Shown: one piece after another, positions 1 through 12,200 of the stretch | Numbering within the stretch: position 1 is the stretch's first letter | How the letters are laid out: each line of letters begins with the position of its first letter | NCBI RefSeq assembly: GCF_026213295.1 | Contig: NC_079419.1 | Span: 12,098,001 to 12,162,000, forward strand | Source: Gadus chalcogrammus | Taxonomy: Eukaryota; Chordata; Actinopteri; Gadiformes; Gadidae | Direction: 5' to 3' | DNA length: 64,000 nt | Position numbers and translations under genes: made by a program | The notes under the pieces: generated by a model | Database searches by the model: none | What the model was told of the DNA's origin: nothing | What the model saw: only the letters and a program-made list of their open reading frames with translations

Positions 1-117
1 TAATAATAATAATAATGGATTGAATAGCGCTTTTCTAGACACTAACCAGGCCCGACCATGCTTAGCTTCCGAGATCAGACGAGATCGGGCGTGTGACGTG
101 TCCATGGTGGTAAGGCC
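1..117 (-). repeat. 5S rRNA-derived short SINE
   Basis: Read on the minus strand, about 75 nt (roughly 113 down to 38) match the 5' two thirds of vertebrate 5S rRNA. They include the block CGATCTCGTCTGATCTCGG and a box-A-like AGCTAAGCATGGTCG with one change from 5S. The 5S match stops after GGCCTGGTTAGT, so the box C part of the 5S promoter is missing. It is followed by a LINE-like tail, AAAAGCGCTATTCAATCC, and an ATT repeat. This is a 5S-headed SINE rather than a functional 5S gene. The copy runs to the window edge. Confidence 0.75.
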
Positions 118-1001
118 GTCTAGAACGTTAAAACCGCATACGCTGCATGGCACAATAAAAATGAATGATTTTACTGAATCACAGGGTGGTAAACGGGGGG
201 ACTTTAACCCCTGAGCATTACTGAGACTCGTGAGAGGGGCAGACAGCTTCGCCCCAACAAGCCGCACAACCAGGGGAAGCCAAGACAGGGAGATGCACGC
301 TGGCTCTCTCTCCTTCTCGGCCCTTCTCAGGAGGTAAATATACACTGTATTCTCTCTGAACGGCCCCGGCACAGAGGGGTGTAACTTTGGTTATTATTCT
401 CATTGATCGTCTGCGACTCTGTGTTGCGATGCACTTTGCACCACTCCTACCATTGTACGTCTTAAATTGCTATGATTTGAATTTGATGAACTCAGAGGCT
501 ATCATAAACGGTCTCATGGGCACGATGGATTAACAAATGACATCTGCTGAAGCACATGGGGATGGCGATGATTGGTGCATGTTATGGAGTCTGTTTCCGT
601 TTTAAACGTATAGCTTTCATGCGGGTATGTAGTTCGACACTTGAGAGTTTGGTGGTGTGAGGTTTACGACCTGTCCCGGGAGGCCTACACATTAACAGAA
701 TCATATGACAGAGCGCCTGTCTGCACCAATGAATCACGAGAGTCTCGCTATGAAAGAGGGGATCTGGGGTGGATGTATCGATTTGTTTATTAGTTTTATA
801 CCTCAATTCAGATGTAAGCATATATTTTGCACCTACATTTTTTAACTATCTTTGAAATTAACAATTCTGCAATAACAATTTTTCTGAATCAAATCGATTT
901 TCGAGAAAGTTTCAAAATTTGAAATCACAAATATTTATTATGATTATTGTTCTTTTTAATGTTTTTCAAAAGGGTTTTGACAGCTGGTTGAGGAAGTTGC
1001 C

Positions 1002-1129
1002 ATGGCAATGCACAACATACGGAAGAGCCAATCCCTGAAGAACCTGTCAGGGAATCCAGAGGCGTCATGGGTCGAGACATCCAACCATCTCTCCCTAAAC
1101 AGGAAGTCTGTGTTGCAGCTGGTGCAACA
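1002..1129 (+). CDS. xirp1: xirp1 upstream exon 1 (first coding exon seen)
   Basis: Encodes a 42-residue basic start containing NIRKSQSLKNLSG and RKSVLQLVQ, ending in phase 2 at the donor CAACA|GTGAGT. The first in-frame ATG is at 1002. The in-frame stretch before it (LVEEVA) is open back to a possible acceptor, TTTTGACAG. This exon could therefore continue an earlier coding exon, and the true start may lie upstream or outside the window. The exon reads on smoothly into 1249-1297 (LVQQYQSIGDL). Confidence 0.65.
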
Positions 1130-1248
1130 GTGAGTACTGCACAACTCTATATACATCTATAGCATACCATGCAAAACATGCATATTGTGCCTGTGGTCAT
1201 GAAAGAAGATGTCATAGTACCAAGTCACCAAACATGGCCACCTTACAG

Positions 1249-1297
1249 GTACCAGAGCATTGGAGACCTGAGGAATTGTGAAAAAGCTGAGCTTGAG
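1249..1297 (+). CDS. xirp1: xirp1 upstream exon 2
   Basis: A 49-nt exon between TTACAG and GAG|GTAACT. One base completes the split Gln codon of the previous exon, followed by 16 codons ending at phase 0 (YQSIGDLRNCEKAELE). Short, but both splice sites and both phases agree with the neighbouring exons. Confidence 0.65.
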
Positions 1298-1374
1298 GTA
1301 ACTATTTACTATTTGGTCATCAGCAGACGGCTTTCTCACAAACGGTCCTGAAGTGACTGGAGATATATGTCCTA

Positions 1375-1800
1375 AAGACAGGTATAAGTTAGGTAAAGGT
1401 GAGGTACCTAGATTAGGTATAGATATAGATATATGTCTAGGAATAGGATAGGTTAAGGATAGGTATAGTTTAGGTATAGGTTAAGGAGCGGTACTGGTTA
1501 TGTGTAGGTTGGGGATAGGTATATTTTGGTATAGATCAAGGATATGTATAGTTTAGCTATAGGTTAAGGATAGCTATATGTTAGGTATAGGTTAGGATAT
1601 GTTTAGTTTAGCTATAGGTTAAGGATAGCTATATGTTAGGTATAGGTTAGGATATGTTTAGTTTAGCTATAGGTTAAGGATAGCTATAGGTTAGGTATAG
1701 GTTAAGGATATGTATAGTTTAGCTATAGGTTAAGGATAGGTGTAGGTTAGGTATAGGTTAAGGATAGGTATTGGTTAGGCGTAGGTATAGTCAGGTACAG
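1375..1800. repeat. 55-bp minisatellite of TAGGTTAAGGATA units
   Basis: Intronic tandem array. A 55-bp unit (GCTATAGGTTAAGGATAGC and following) starts at 1556, 1611 and 1666, with a 56-bp step to 1722. More diverged copies lie on both sides. Each unit is built from shorter GGTTAGGTATA-like sub-repeats. Confidence 0.85.
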
Positions 1801-1958
1801 CGGTTAGGCATCACAGGGATCAAACCCAGTACCTTTTGGCTGACAAAAAAAAACGAGCACAGAACCACTGCACTACACTGTTATTCTCACAAGACACGAC
1901 ACACTCCATACAACGTAGAGCGGGAGGTGTGATGTGATGTGCGATGCCTTCCCTCTAG

Positions 1959-2216
1959 GCGGACCCCTTGGAGGGCGGGGGGAGCCCGCAGGAAGGGAGC
2001 TTCCCGCTCTGCAGGAGCCGCTCTGTGGAGCACCTGGCCTGCAGAGAGCCTGTGGTCAGCGGTACCAGCGCTCTGAGAGACCTGTTTGAGTCCAAGTCCT
2101 CGCTCCGGCGGGACTACGGCAGCAGCCCGAGGCTTCACACCGCGCCGGTCATTGGAGGACACCCCCTAGTGGCAGGGATAGGACAGAGCGCCTCGGAAAG
2201 GAACACAGGCCCTCAG
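1959..2216 (+). CDS. xirp1: xirp1 upstream exon 3
   Basis: 258 nt (86 codons, phase 0 at both ends) between CCCTCTAG and CCTCAG|GTAG. The product is rich in Ser, Gly, Arg and Pro, contains [20 protein letters not shown], and has no recognised domain. Its donor (CAG|GTAGTG) runs straight into a long GT array, an arrangement that could affect how efficiently the exon is used. Confidence 0.65.
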
Positions 2217-2404
<188 letters not shown>

Positions 2405-2606
2405 CTTTCACATTCGAAAACCAGCATGTTAATCATTAAATATTGTATTGATGCTTGTGTGTTGACATTTATCCTGTTTTGAGTTTCTAAATGTTTTGGT
2501 TAAGTATTAACCAAATTATTAGTTAATAATTATTAATTATTACTACTCAGCCTCATAATAATAGTAGCCCTATATGAATTATGCTTTGCTCGTTGTACTT
2601 TCACAG

Positions 2607-2694
2607 AAAGAAGTCAAGGATGAAAATAGCCACAGAGACACAACAAACGATGTACTTCCGGAGGCTTCTTTTAGATCGCCCAAGTACCCCCATG
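2607..2694 (+). CDS. xirp1: xirp1 upstream exon 4
   Basis: 88 nt between TTTCACAG and CATG|GTGAGT, beginning at phase 0 and ending at phase 1. Encodes a hydrophilic stretch (KEVKDENSHRD...SFRSPKYPH). The split Glu codon is completed by exon 8005-8180. The intron that follows is 5.3 kb and contains the proposed internal promoter. Confidence 0.65.
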
Positions 2695-3614
2695 GTGAGT
2701 AATGCTCCGTGAAATCTGACCAGGCCGGCGAGACCGCTGAAGGGTTTCCAGGACTGTCGTACGTGTATAAAGGTCAAAATGGTTGTTTAGTCATCCAAAC
2801 GGTTTTCCTCAAAGAACACAACAGGCGCCATTCAAAATTAGAATCAGTTGTTTTTCTGCTTCTTCCCACTTAATAATCCACATTGTTTTAACAATTGCTG
2901 TCCTATTTGAAGTCATTATCAACCGCTTTGAAGTTATGTTCTTTCTTTCTCTCATTCCTTTCTTCTATCCTTCCTTCTTTACTTTCTTTTGTCAAAGTTG
3001 TCAAACTGTGGAAACTTGTAGGCAGTATGTTTTTAAAGGCGGCTACTAGTGGCCCACTTTCTGCTGCTTTGTCTGAACCTGACCACATATGCTGTAAGGC
3101 CGACCCGTCAATCTCCCATTTGAGGTGAAAGCCTTGAGGAACAGGACATGAAAGCGTCTGAAACAGAAGAGTAGAGTGAAGTCACCCGCTCTCAAATTAC
3201 CGGCAAGCCACAATGTCAAGGCCACGGTGTGCCCCCCGCAAGCTAGAGTGCTAGCTTAACGGTAATTCAAGTTCTTTAAGATGTTAGAGTCTCATCCTCT
3301 GTTGGTCATCCCAGATAGATAAATACAGAGACGAGTGTGTACAAGCATAGCAATGCGTATGGAGCAACATGCTCAAGATAGACGCGTAGGTGTCGGTGGC
3401 GGTAATGACCGTGATGACTGTTGTGAGCGTGACGCACACCTCGGCGGCCTCGCATGCCATCGTATCCGAGACGTGACACAGCTCCGGCTGCTTGAGACAC
3501 GGTTACAACCTCACAACAAACGACACGGGTGAGGGCTTGTGATCGAGGCCACAGTCCAGGATCAAGGTCTTTCTTGTTCATTTCCTTTATAATAGTGATA
3601 ATAGGCTAATGACA

Positions 3615-3717
3615 AGATGCTGATACTACTACTACTAAAACTACTACTACTACTACTGCTAAAACTACTACTACTAAAACTACTACTATTACTACTAATA
3701 TACAACTACTACTACTT

Positions 3718-3753
<36 letters not shown>

Positions 3754-3815
3754 TTACTACTACTATACTGCTAGTACTACTAATGATAATAATAATACTA
3801 CATATTATTACCCAA
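3615..3815. repeat. (CTA)n trinucleotide array
   Basis: Imperfect ACT/CTA repeats with AAA and ATT interruptions, most regular between 3706 and 3760. It lies inside the long xirp1 intron. No protein-coding meaning is likely, although several frames are open. Confidence 0.9.
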
Positions 3816-4189
3816 TTTAAAATCATTTCCAATTTAGCAATAAACAAAGTGCATTTTTATAAAAGTCTTAAACTGTAAGCTACCAAACAAAAAGAAGGCC
3901 CAGTTCTCCAATTCCATATTGATGTGAAGAACCAGGAAAGAAGGCCCTCCCATAAGGGCATGTTATCCATAGTTAATCCATCTTGTCAATAGAACTTCTT
4001 ACCAAAGTAGGAGTGACACCACGTCAGAAGGTTGGATTAATATTGGCTTCTCTTGCCCGGTGACATCACGTCCAAGACGCACCATTGGCCCATAATAGAT
4101 ATCTGACAGGGTTGCCGTGGGAATGGGAGGGGAGTCCCCCACCCATCTCCCCCTCCTCACCCCCCACGCCGGGGCCTAAAGGAGGTGAT

Positions 4190-4506
4190 GGACTCAGCTG
4201 AGTATACCGTCGCCGTCCCACCCTACCAAAATAGCCCCCCCCCCCTAACCCCTGCCCCTCCCTGACCTGAGCAGCAGCTCTGATAAAAATCAGCTGTCAC
4301 TGGGACCAGTAGACCAGAGAGAGAGCTGACCCTCAGAGACACGCAGAGAGACACAGAGAGAGAGGTACACTCCCCCAGAGATACACACACACCGAGTGGA
4401 GCAGCTGGAGCCGCACCGAGGCCGACGCCACCAGGCTACAGGATCTATCAGGGAGCTTTATCGACACGCCGACGTTAGCTTCAGCGCCGCGCTGGGGAGC
4501 ACCTAT
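4190..4506 (+). promoter_or_regulatory. Putative internal xirp1 promoter and non-coding first exon
   Basis: Inside the 5.3 kb intron lies a short stretch with muscle-promoter features. There are E-boxes CAGCTG at 4195 and 4291, with a third at 4402. A CArG-like CCAAAATAGC at 4226 differs by one base from consensus, and a TATA-like GATAAAAA lies at 4282-4289. A start about 25-30 bases downstream would give an exon ending at the good donor CACCTAT|GTGAGT (4506/4507). The only ORF across it is short and has no continuing partner, so the exon is probably 5' UTR. Spliced to 9278, where the acceptor directly precedes ATGGCAGAC, it would give a Xin-only mRNA with the two-exon form known for human XIRP1. 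This is inference from motifs. Confidence 0.5.
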
Positions 4507-6242
4507 GTGAGTATTAACGCCCAGCGTTGTGGAGGGAAACATTTTGAAATGCTTTTCGTAGTATACCTTTTTGTCACGGATAAAGTTTCAATTTATAGAT
4601 TATTTCACAAGAGTTGAGTCAATAGGATTTATATACAATTCATTTGAGGGGAAAAAATAATATTATTATAAATTAATTTGTATAAATGGTTTGCAACTTT
4701 GCATGCATTTAATATTCCTATTTGTTTTGTGTCACGAAAGAGTTATTTAATATTGGGCCAGAATATTGAGGGTAATATTGTGGGCTCTACAGGTTAATTT
4801 CTCCATGCCCCAGGGTGTTCTACAAGAGTAGAGTACTAGGGGCTTTAGTTGTGTTTTAATGAGTAATCAGGGTAGGCTCAATGGTCAATATATTTAGGTA
4901 ATTTGGTCGATAATGTATAATAGTAGGAGTTTGTATGACCAAGGTCATTGGCTCTCCGGCGTGTTACTCATAACAGACATGAGTAGACATCATTTCCCAG
5001 CCTGTAATCCATCTATAGCCTGGAATGGTGGGTCAATCTCAGAGATCAGCCAATAACTGGCCTCTATAGGGTTGTCGTGAAGACACAGGGTAACACTACT
5101 TGCATGATGTATACGAACAGAGGCGCAATGTGACACGATGTTGCATTGCTTTACTTTTTTCTTTCAAAATAATGCTTAGTGATGATTATTATAATTTATT
5201 ACAATATTGAGCGTGATCGAATTGAAGCCAGACTTTGCACACATCACATGGAATCAGATTTTCTTCTCATCAGATTTAGGGGCCACTTTTATACGGGGCC
5301 CCAGACCCGATCCCCATCCGATCTCGCTGGCCCTGTGCTCGCAGTGTGAACCACTCGGCTCCACCAGATCAGATCTGAGCATTCAGGTCACTGGCGTGAA
5401 CTGAAGATCTTTGATCTGCTTTTTGGGAGGTCTGGCCTCCAGTGGGAGGGGCCCGCAACATGGTGGTGGCTTTTCATTGCAGTCTGTGAATGTGCATTCA
5501 GCCAGGAGCAGCTGATGGTGGTAAAGGTGGTGGCCCAGATAAATACCAACTGGATTTCCCTGTCATTTGGACAGCTGTCGTGGCCCCCAAGGGCCCGTCG
5601 CATTACTGTGCCTCACGTTACTGAGGGAGAGACAAGAGGCAGAGGCCCCTGCTGGGGAACGCAGCGCTGGGGCTAGTACATGACAGTTGACCTGAGTGTT
5701 TCTCTTTTAAAAAGCCTCTGGGGAGTACAAGGCTAAATGGGGAATATCTTAACATGCAGCCTAGTGATGGAAACTCATCCTCAAATCAGTCCTCTGAACA
5801 GAGAAGAACCAAAGAGCATTTCCCCTTAATCTCCGGAATTTAGACAAGGATCATTTCCCCCTGATGGTTTATTTGGTCCATTTTGCAGGAAGTGCCCATT
5901 TGCTTTTGCCCTGGACAGCACTGTTAGACTGCTAAAATTAAAAGCGCTTTATAAACAGGATAAACTATAACTGAACGTAAGTGAGTCAATGTTTATTAAT
6001 TATCATCAGCGGCAGCACTTTACTTTGGCGCTAACCGATGATAACAAATGATTGAACCCTGGGTCTTACAGGGGTTTATGACATCCACACGGGCCCACAT
6101 GCAGCTCATTCTGCCTGCTCACCCAGCTATGAAAATGCTTTAAGTCCCGGCTCGTGAGAGGCGCCGGCCGTAGCTGCTGGGCCCTTTGTCCTCATACAGC
6201 TTACTGCGTAGAAAATGAGAGGCTAGCTAAAATGTGGACCAT

Positions 6243-6604
<362 letters not shown>

Positions 6605-7799
6605 GGCCAGGGTCACTGACCTCCCCAGGCCAAAGTTCGGGGCAGTTTTTAAACCTCCCAAGTGTTGAATATTTTCCTTTTGTCTGGTGTCATGTGATAC
6701 TCGTTCATCATGAGATACAAACCCATGTCAACAGCTTTTTCTCTCGTGAAACGATTAACCAGTTAAAATGTTTTCCTTTCACGTTGAAACACAGCATTAT
6801 TTCAGCTCGCCGTGATTAGTACTTCTCCCAAGAACGATAGGGCGTGTTCGTTTCGGTTGGTTTGAGCTCTATCGCAGGACATCACTTCCGCGGCTCAAGT
6901 TTGTTTTCCACAGTGTCAGCCCGCCGGTCGGACATTCCTCCGGTGAGGTGTTGACAGTCCGGTCCGGCGGGGAGCTCACAATAAGCGACGCGCGGCGAAA
7001 CAATCACGCCCGCTCCAGCTGAGCCAGCAGTTGCTGTTGTGTTTTTTCCGGCGCGTCCTCCTCTAGGGTTTCACGCTTCGGCCCCGGGCTGGCGCGGCGG
7101 CGGCGGCGGCCAAGAATTCCCACCAACTGCCGCCCTGTGTCGGCTCTTTTACCGATAGTCTTGGTTATATTGTTGTTTAATGTTTTTAAAAAAATGCTGT
7201 GAAAGCTGCTTGTCATTACATTACTTTAAAAAAGATTTCCCAACTTTTCTCTCCACCGACTACATGGACTTCAAGAGAAAGAAAATAAATCACAGGGGTT
7301 AATTGAGCTAGTCGATGACTTCTGCTTTAGACATTTGTTTTGAATAAAATAAGTGTGGCAGGTTAAGTCGCAGATGAGTTAAAAAGGTACCTAGTTAGGG
7401 TTACAACAGTTGACAACGTTAAAACAGTTGACAAAGTGGCGGTTCGCTGTAGCGTGTGACGACAACCACCTCTATCTCCGTCCACTCCAGTGGGTCCGCT
7501 TCTATTTGGGGACATTGTTTAACCCACTTGGGTGGAGAGTACCTACTTCTGTCTAAGGCTCTGCCATGTCCATCGCAGACACAGAGAAGATAACAGACAT
7601 TCCGGCGTAACTAAAAATACTCCTCGCTGTCAATTCACGCCCTATAGGCCCGATGGATGTTTTAATAATACCTTTTATCAACTTAATGCGACATGTTAAC
7701 CATTGATGATGACAGGACGCAGGAAATGGACAGGACAGCCCCGCTCCGTTCATATCACATCAGCTGAAAAAAAGTATATATAAATTAATAATATGAACC

Positions 7800-7950
7800 T
7801 ACAATGAATGCATTTGGGAATCAAACCCCAAACCCTAGCAGTGTTGATGCCTTGCTTTAACGATCAAGTCACACTGCACCACAGTTTTCACAGGCCCCAG
7901 TTGGATCTGAACCCCAGACCTGCCAGTCAAGCTACACAGTACATCCACTC
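7800..7950 (-). repeat. Possible degraded tRNA-derived SINE segments
   Basis: On the minus strand two box-B-like strings occur, GGTTTGATTCCC (near 7827) and GGGTTCAGATCC (near 7905). Both are close to the Pol III box B GGTTCGANTCC. No complete box A or tRNA fold could be drawn, so this is a weak call. Confidence 0.3.
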
Positions 7951-8004
7951 ATTCTTAAATCAGCTGTGATAAATATGAAACGTGTTTGTGTCCCTGTCTC
8001 GCAG

Positions 8005-8180
8005 AAGGCCAGAAGACTCAGCCCCTGACCCAGAGAGACTCCCCGACCGAGAGAGACTCCCGGTCCCCGTCGAGACCGGACCAGCACAGCCCCACCGGCA
8101 GCACCTCCGTCAGGGACAGATCGGCCCTCTACCTGTCCCGAGTGGCAGCCACAGACCACGCAGGAAGCCCAGCTCCGCCC
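8005..8180 (+). CDS. xirp1: xirp1 upstream exon 5
   Basis: 176 nt between TCTCGCAG and CCGCCC|GTGAGT. Two bases complete the split Glu codon of exon 2607-2694, followed by 58 codons ending at phase 0. The product is Ser/Arg/Pro-rich with the repeated motif QRDSPTERDSRSPSRP, and looks disordered and phosphorylatable. No domain recognised. Confidence 0.65.
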
Positions 8181-8516
8181 GTGAGTTCCTCGCATAGCTG
8201 CCATGCCTACAGCCTCCCCAAAACGGGGGGCCGTGGCCCACTGAAGGGGGAGGAGGGGGAGCGTGTGGGGGAGGCATGCTATTCTTGGTTACAATGGCCG
8301 TTAGTCCAATCTATTGTACGTCTAATCTGCGGTGAGCTGAATTGTTGGCCCTTTATTCCGCAGAGGTTTTACCTTCCTGTTTAGACACAGATTTATTTAG
8401 TTTGTTACTTTTTACCTCGGTTTATGTAGTTGTAATACTAAGTACTTGTTGTTTGGGCGTAAAAGTCAATAATGAATAAAGTCTAATTATTGAATCCTCC
8501 TCTGTTTTGTTCTCAG

Positions 8517-8558
8517 GAATTCCTTGGCACTTCAGAACCGAGACGTAAAGCCAGCAAG
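8517..8558 (+). CDS. xirp1: xirp1 upstream exon 6, branch-point exon
   Basis: A 42-nt exon (14 codons, EFLGTSEPRRKASK) between TTCTCAG and AGCAAG|GTATTG, phase 0 at both ends. Because both the Xin exon (9278) and the first LIM exon (16928) also start in phase 0, this exon can splice to either. Joined to the LIM exon it reads [16 protein letters not shown], which resembles the lead-in to the EPLIN LIM domain. Confidence 0.65.
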
Positions 8559-9277
8559 GTATTGTGTAATACTCATGATTTATACTAACAAACGTGTGTT
8601 TGGTTGTGCTGTGTTTGTTCTGTGTAGTTCACTCCACATAAAGTAGAATGTTTCCACTCTTTCTTCTATGCTGTCACTCCTAGGCTTTAAAGCATGTTAT
8701 CATCCAATAGGACATATTCTTTAAAGCATTGCAATGCAAGATGTAAGCATAACAGCCTTCATTCAGTCAGATTTACAGCACATGATATATCGTTTTTAAT
8801 TTAATTGTATGATTTTTCTCCATTATCTAACTGTTAGATATATTTTATATATATCCAATGATATAAAATGGAATGGATTCATCTCGAGAACAACTAAATA
8901 ATAAAGTTATATCAAAAAAAGGCAATTCAACACAAATAATCTACGAAAAATAGTCAACGAAACAAAACAAAATGAAGATAATAATCATAGAGACTAATTA
9001 CACACTAACCCAAATGTGTCCACACCTTCAAGAGTGACTTCAATGTGCGTATTTGTCCAACATCTACTAACGGCTATGAAGTGTTGCTAACCTTGGCAAA
9101 ATAGAGGATGCTGTGTGGTGTGCAAAACATGAAAGCAAGCAAGCAAAGAACAAGGTAAAGTATAGCTTAATTGGCTTCATGCATGCTAGTGTAACGCTTG
9201 ACATATATTCAACCATACAACGTGGCCAAACAAACATTGGAACTAACATTGCATCCTCTTTCTTTATCGACTTCAAG

Positions 9278-12200
9278 ATGGCAGACGCAACCAAAAAAGT
9301 CATCGTTTCAGAGACGTCACACAGTGACGACGACCTGCCTCCTCCTCCACCTCCGCCCGTCCCTCCCCGACCCCTGGACTATGAAGGCTCTCCACCTCTT
9401 GCCAGCCTCCCTGTGCCCCCACCCAAGGAAACCTTCTCTACCTTCTACCAGCAGCAGCAGAAGAACGAGATCAAGAGGCTCTTCAAGCACATCCACCCCG
9501 AGCTACGAGACAACCTGAACGACATGGTTGACGACGAGCTGGTGGAGGCCCTCCACTCTGATGCCGCGGAGGCTGCGGACGCCGGCTACCAGGCCGAGGT
9601 GCAGTCCATGAGGTGGATCTTCGAGAACTGGACTCTGGACAACATCGGCGATCCCCACACGACCAGGAAGCTGCTAGACGAAGAAGACCTCAGGGGTGGA
9701 GACGTCAGAGGCACCTCTTCTGTGTTCCAGCAAGTGGACGGCACCCAACGAGGCGCCTTTGCCAGAAGGCAGACCTCTGTACGAGGGGATGTTAGAACCT
9801 CGACGTGGCTGTTTGAAACTCAGCCGATGGATGCGCTGAACAAACTCAAAACAGAGGAGGGCGAACTGGTCGAGACCGTCTTAAAAGAACCTGTCGAGAG
9901 AGGCGATGTGAGAGGGGCCCGGCTGCTGTTTGAGTCCCAGACGCTGACTGACCTGGGCCGCTGCAGCTCCATCGAGGACTACAGCTTCCTGAAACTGAAG
10001 TCTGAGCTCCAGGAACAAAAGGGCGGCATCCAGAAGACTGTGAAGCTGTTCGAAGCGGATCCATGCTGTGCCATCAAGGACAACAGTGGCAACATGCATG
10101 AGGTCAGGTCCATCTGCAGAGAGGAGATAAAAACCGGCAGCACCAGCACCGCACGCTGGCTGTTTGAAACCCAGCCACTGGGCACCATCAACAAGGGGAC
10201 GGATGGAGTTAAGATGATCCGGGGTATATCACTGGAAGAAGGCCAGAGGGGCGGCGTGGACAGCAAGAGATGGATGTTTGAAACACAGCCGCTGGGCATG
10301 ATACAAGAAGGGAAGGAAAAGATGGGAGCATTTGAAGGAACTGTTGAAAACAGAGGAGAGGCGATGCTAAAAGGAGACTCAGCTGAGGGGAATTTGGCCA
10401 AGGAGCAGGTACTCGGAGGAGATGTCAAGACTTCTCTTTGGCTGTTTGAAACCCAACCCATGGATAGCCTCAGTGAGAGCTTAGAGGTCGGACGTTTGCA
10501 AAAAATAACCCTCTCTGCAGATGAACAAGGAGCAGTCAAAGGCACCAAGCAGATGTTTGAAAACTACAGCACAGCAACCAGCACCTTAGTCAAGGAACAA
10601 AAGATTGAAAAAGGTGATGTAAAATCATTCAAAAACCTTTTCGAGACAATTCCCATAAGCAACATAACTCGTAGCGATGAGAAAAGTGACTCAAGGGAAA
10701 TTAATATCACAGCAGGAAATGTTAAGGGCAACAAAGCATTGTTTGAGACCACTCCCTTATACACTATAAAGGACTCCTCAGGCAATCTCCACGAAGTCAC
10801 AACAGTTAGCCGAGAAGAGCTAATCAAAGGCAATGTCCAAAACTACAAGTGGTTGTTCAATACAAAACCCCTTGACCAATTTACAGAGGGAAAAGAAAAT
10901 GTTGAGGTCATTAAAGGTATTACTCGAGAAGTCGATTCAGCAGATGTCAACATGGCCAAATGGCTATTTGAGACCCAAACGATAGATGGAATCCATTCCA
11001 AATTCAATCAAACAGAAGCCAAGTCTTCTACCAAAGAGGAGCAGCTTCAGAAAGGTGACGTTAAGACCTGCAGATGGTTATTTGAGACACAGCCAATGGA
11101 CATTCTGTATGACAAATCAGAAACCGTGAAAGACAAAGATGCCCTAGAGAACACTAATGTCAAATCCTTCACTTGGCTTTTCGAATCACAACCTCTGGCC
11201 AGCGTCAAGGACAGTGAGGAGCAACGTTTAAAGTGCGTAATGGCACAAGACTCTGTGAAAGCAGAGGTCGGTGTCGAAACTGTGAAGAGACTCTTTGAAA
11301 CAGAGACTTTAGATAGAATCCGGAAGGACACCAATGTAGAAGGGGATGCCCGGTACGTTAGCCAGGTGGATGTCCAGTCTGGAGATGTGTCCCGAGTGAA
11401 GGAACTTTTTGAATCCCGCTCCCTTGATGAAATAGGTTCAGAGATGGTGACGACATCCGACACACAGGATCTGGCTGAGCACATTCCGGAGGGATCTGTG
11501 CACAAGTTCACATGGATGTTTGAGAACCGTCCCATCAACATGATAAATGAGAAAGACAAGGCTCTAGCAGACACGCCGAAGATCAGTGAAGTAGAGGGAG
11601 GGGATGTAACTAATAAGAAGTTTGTATTTGAAACCTTCTCTTTGGACAAGATCCACGATCAGCCCTTCGAGGAGAAGTCTGCCTGTTTTGAAAAGCCTGA
11701 GAGCAATGTTGATGTCAAGTCCAGCACCATGATATTCGAGTCTCAGCCCCTCTACGCCATCAGAGACAAGGAGGGACAGTTTCATGAGGTGACCACTGTG
11801 AAAAAGGAGGAGATTGTGAGCAGTGATGTAAGGGGAGCAAGATGGATGTTCGAAACAAAGCCCCTTGACGCAATCAAGGCAGATAATGAGATTTACGTGA
11901 TTCGAGCTGTCACCCAAGAAGATGTCAAGAAAGGCGATGTGAAATCGGCCAGATGGAAGTTTGAGACCCAGCCTTTGGATTCCTTCACCAGCCCAGATAC
12001 ACCTGCTGTCTTAGATGTAGAGGACATTGTAGGAAAAAATGTGCAGCTTAACAAGCAAATCTTTGAATCAGACCAGGCGGCCCACAAGAATTTTGTTAGA
12101 ATGGTTAGTGTCACAGATGTCCAGCAAGGTGATGTCCGAACCTCCACCTGGCTCTTTGAGAACCACAAGATTGACCGTCTCAAAGGTGACTCCGAGGAGC

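Noticed and set aside
1..117. Functional 5S rRNA gene
   Set aside because: Only the first two thirds of 5S is present, box C is missing and the tail is LINE-like.
1375..1800. CRISPR-like array
   Set aside because: Direct tandem minisatellite without distinct spacers, in a eukaryotic intron.
4396..4617. 73-codon frame in the putative internal first exon
   Set aside because: Frame does not continue in phase into the Xin exon and shows no protein features; exon considered non-coding.
9113..9277. Extra 55 N-terminal codons before ATG 9278 in the Xin frame
   Set aside because: Composition unlike Xin proteins, preceded by an in-frame stop, and a phase-matching acceptor lies exactly at 9277; treated as intron.
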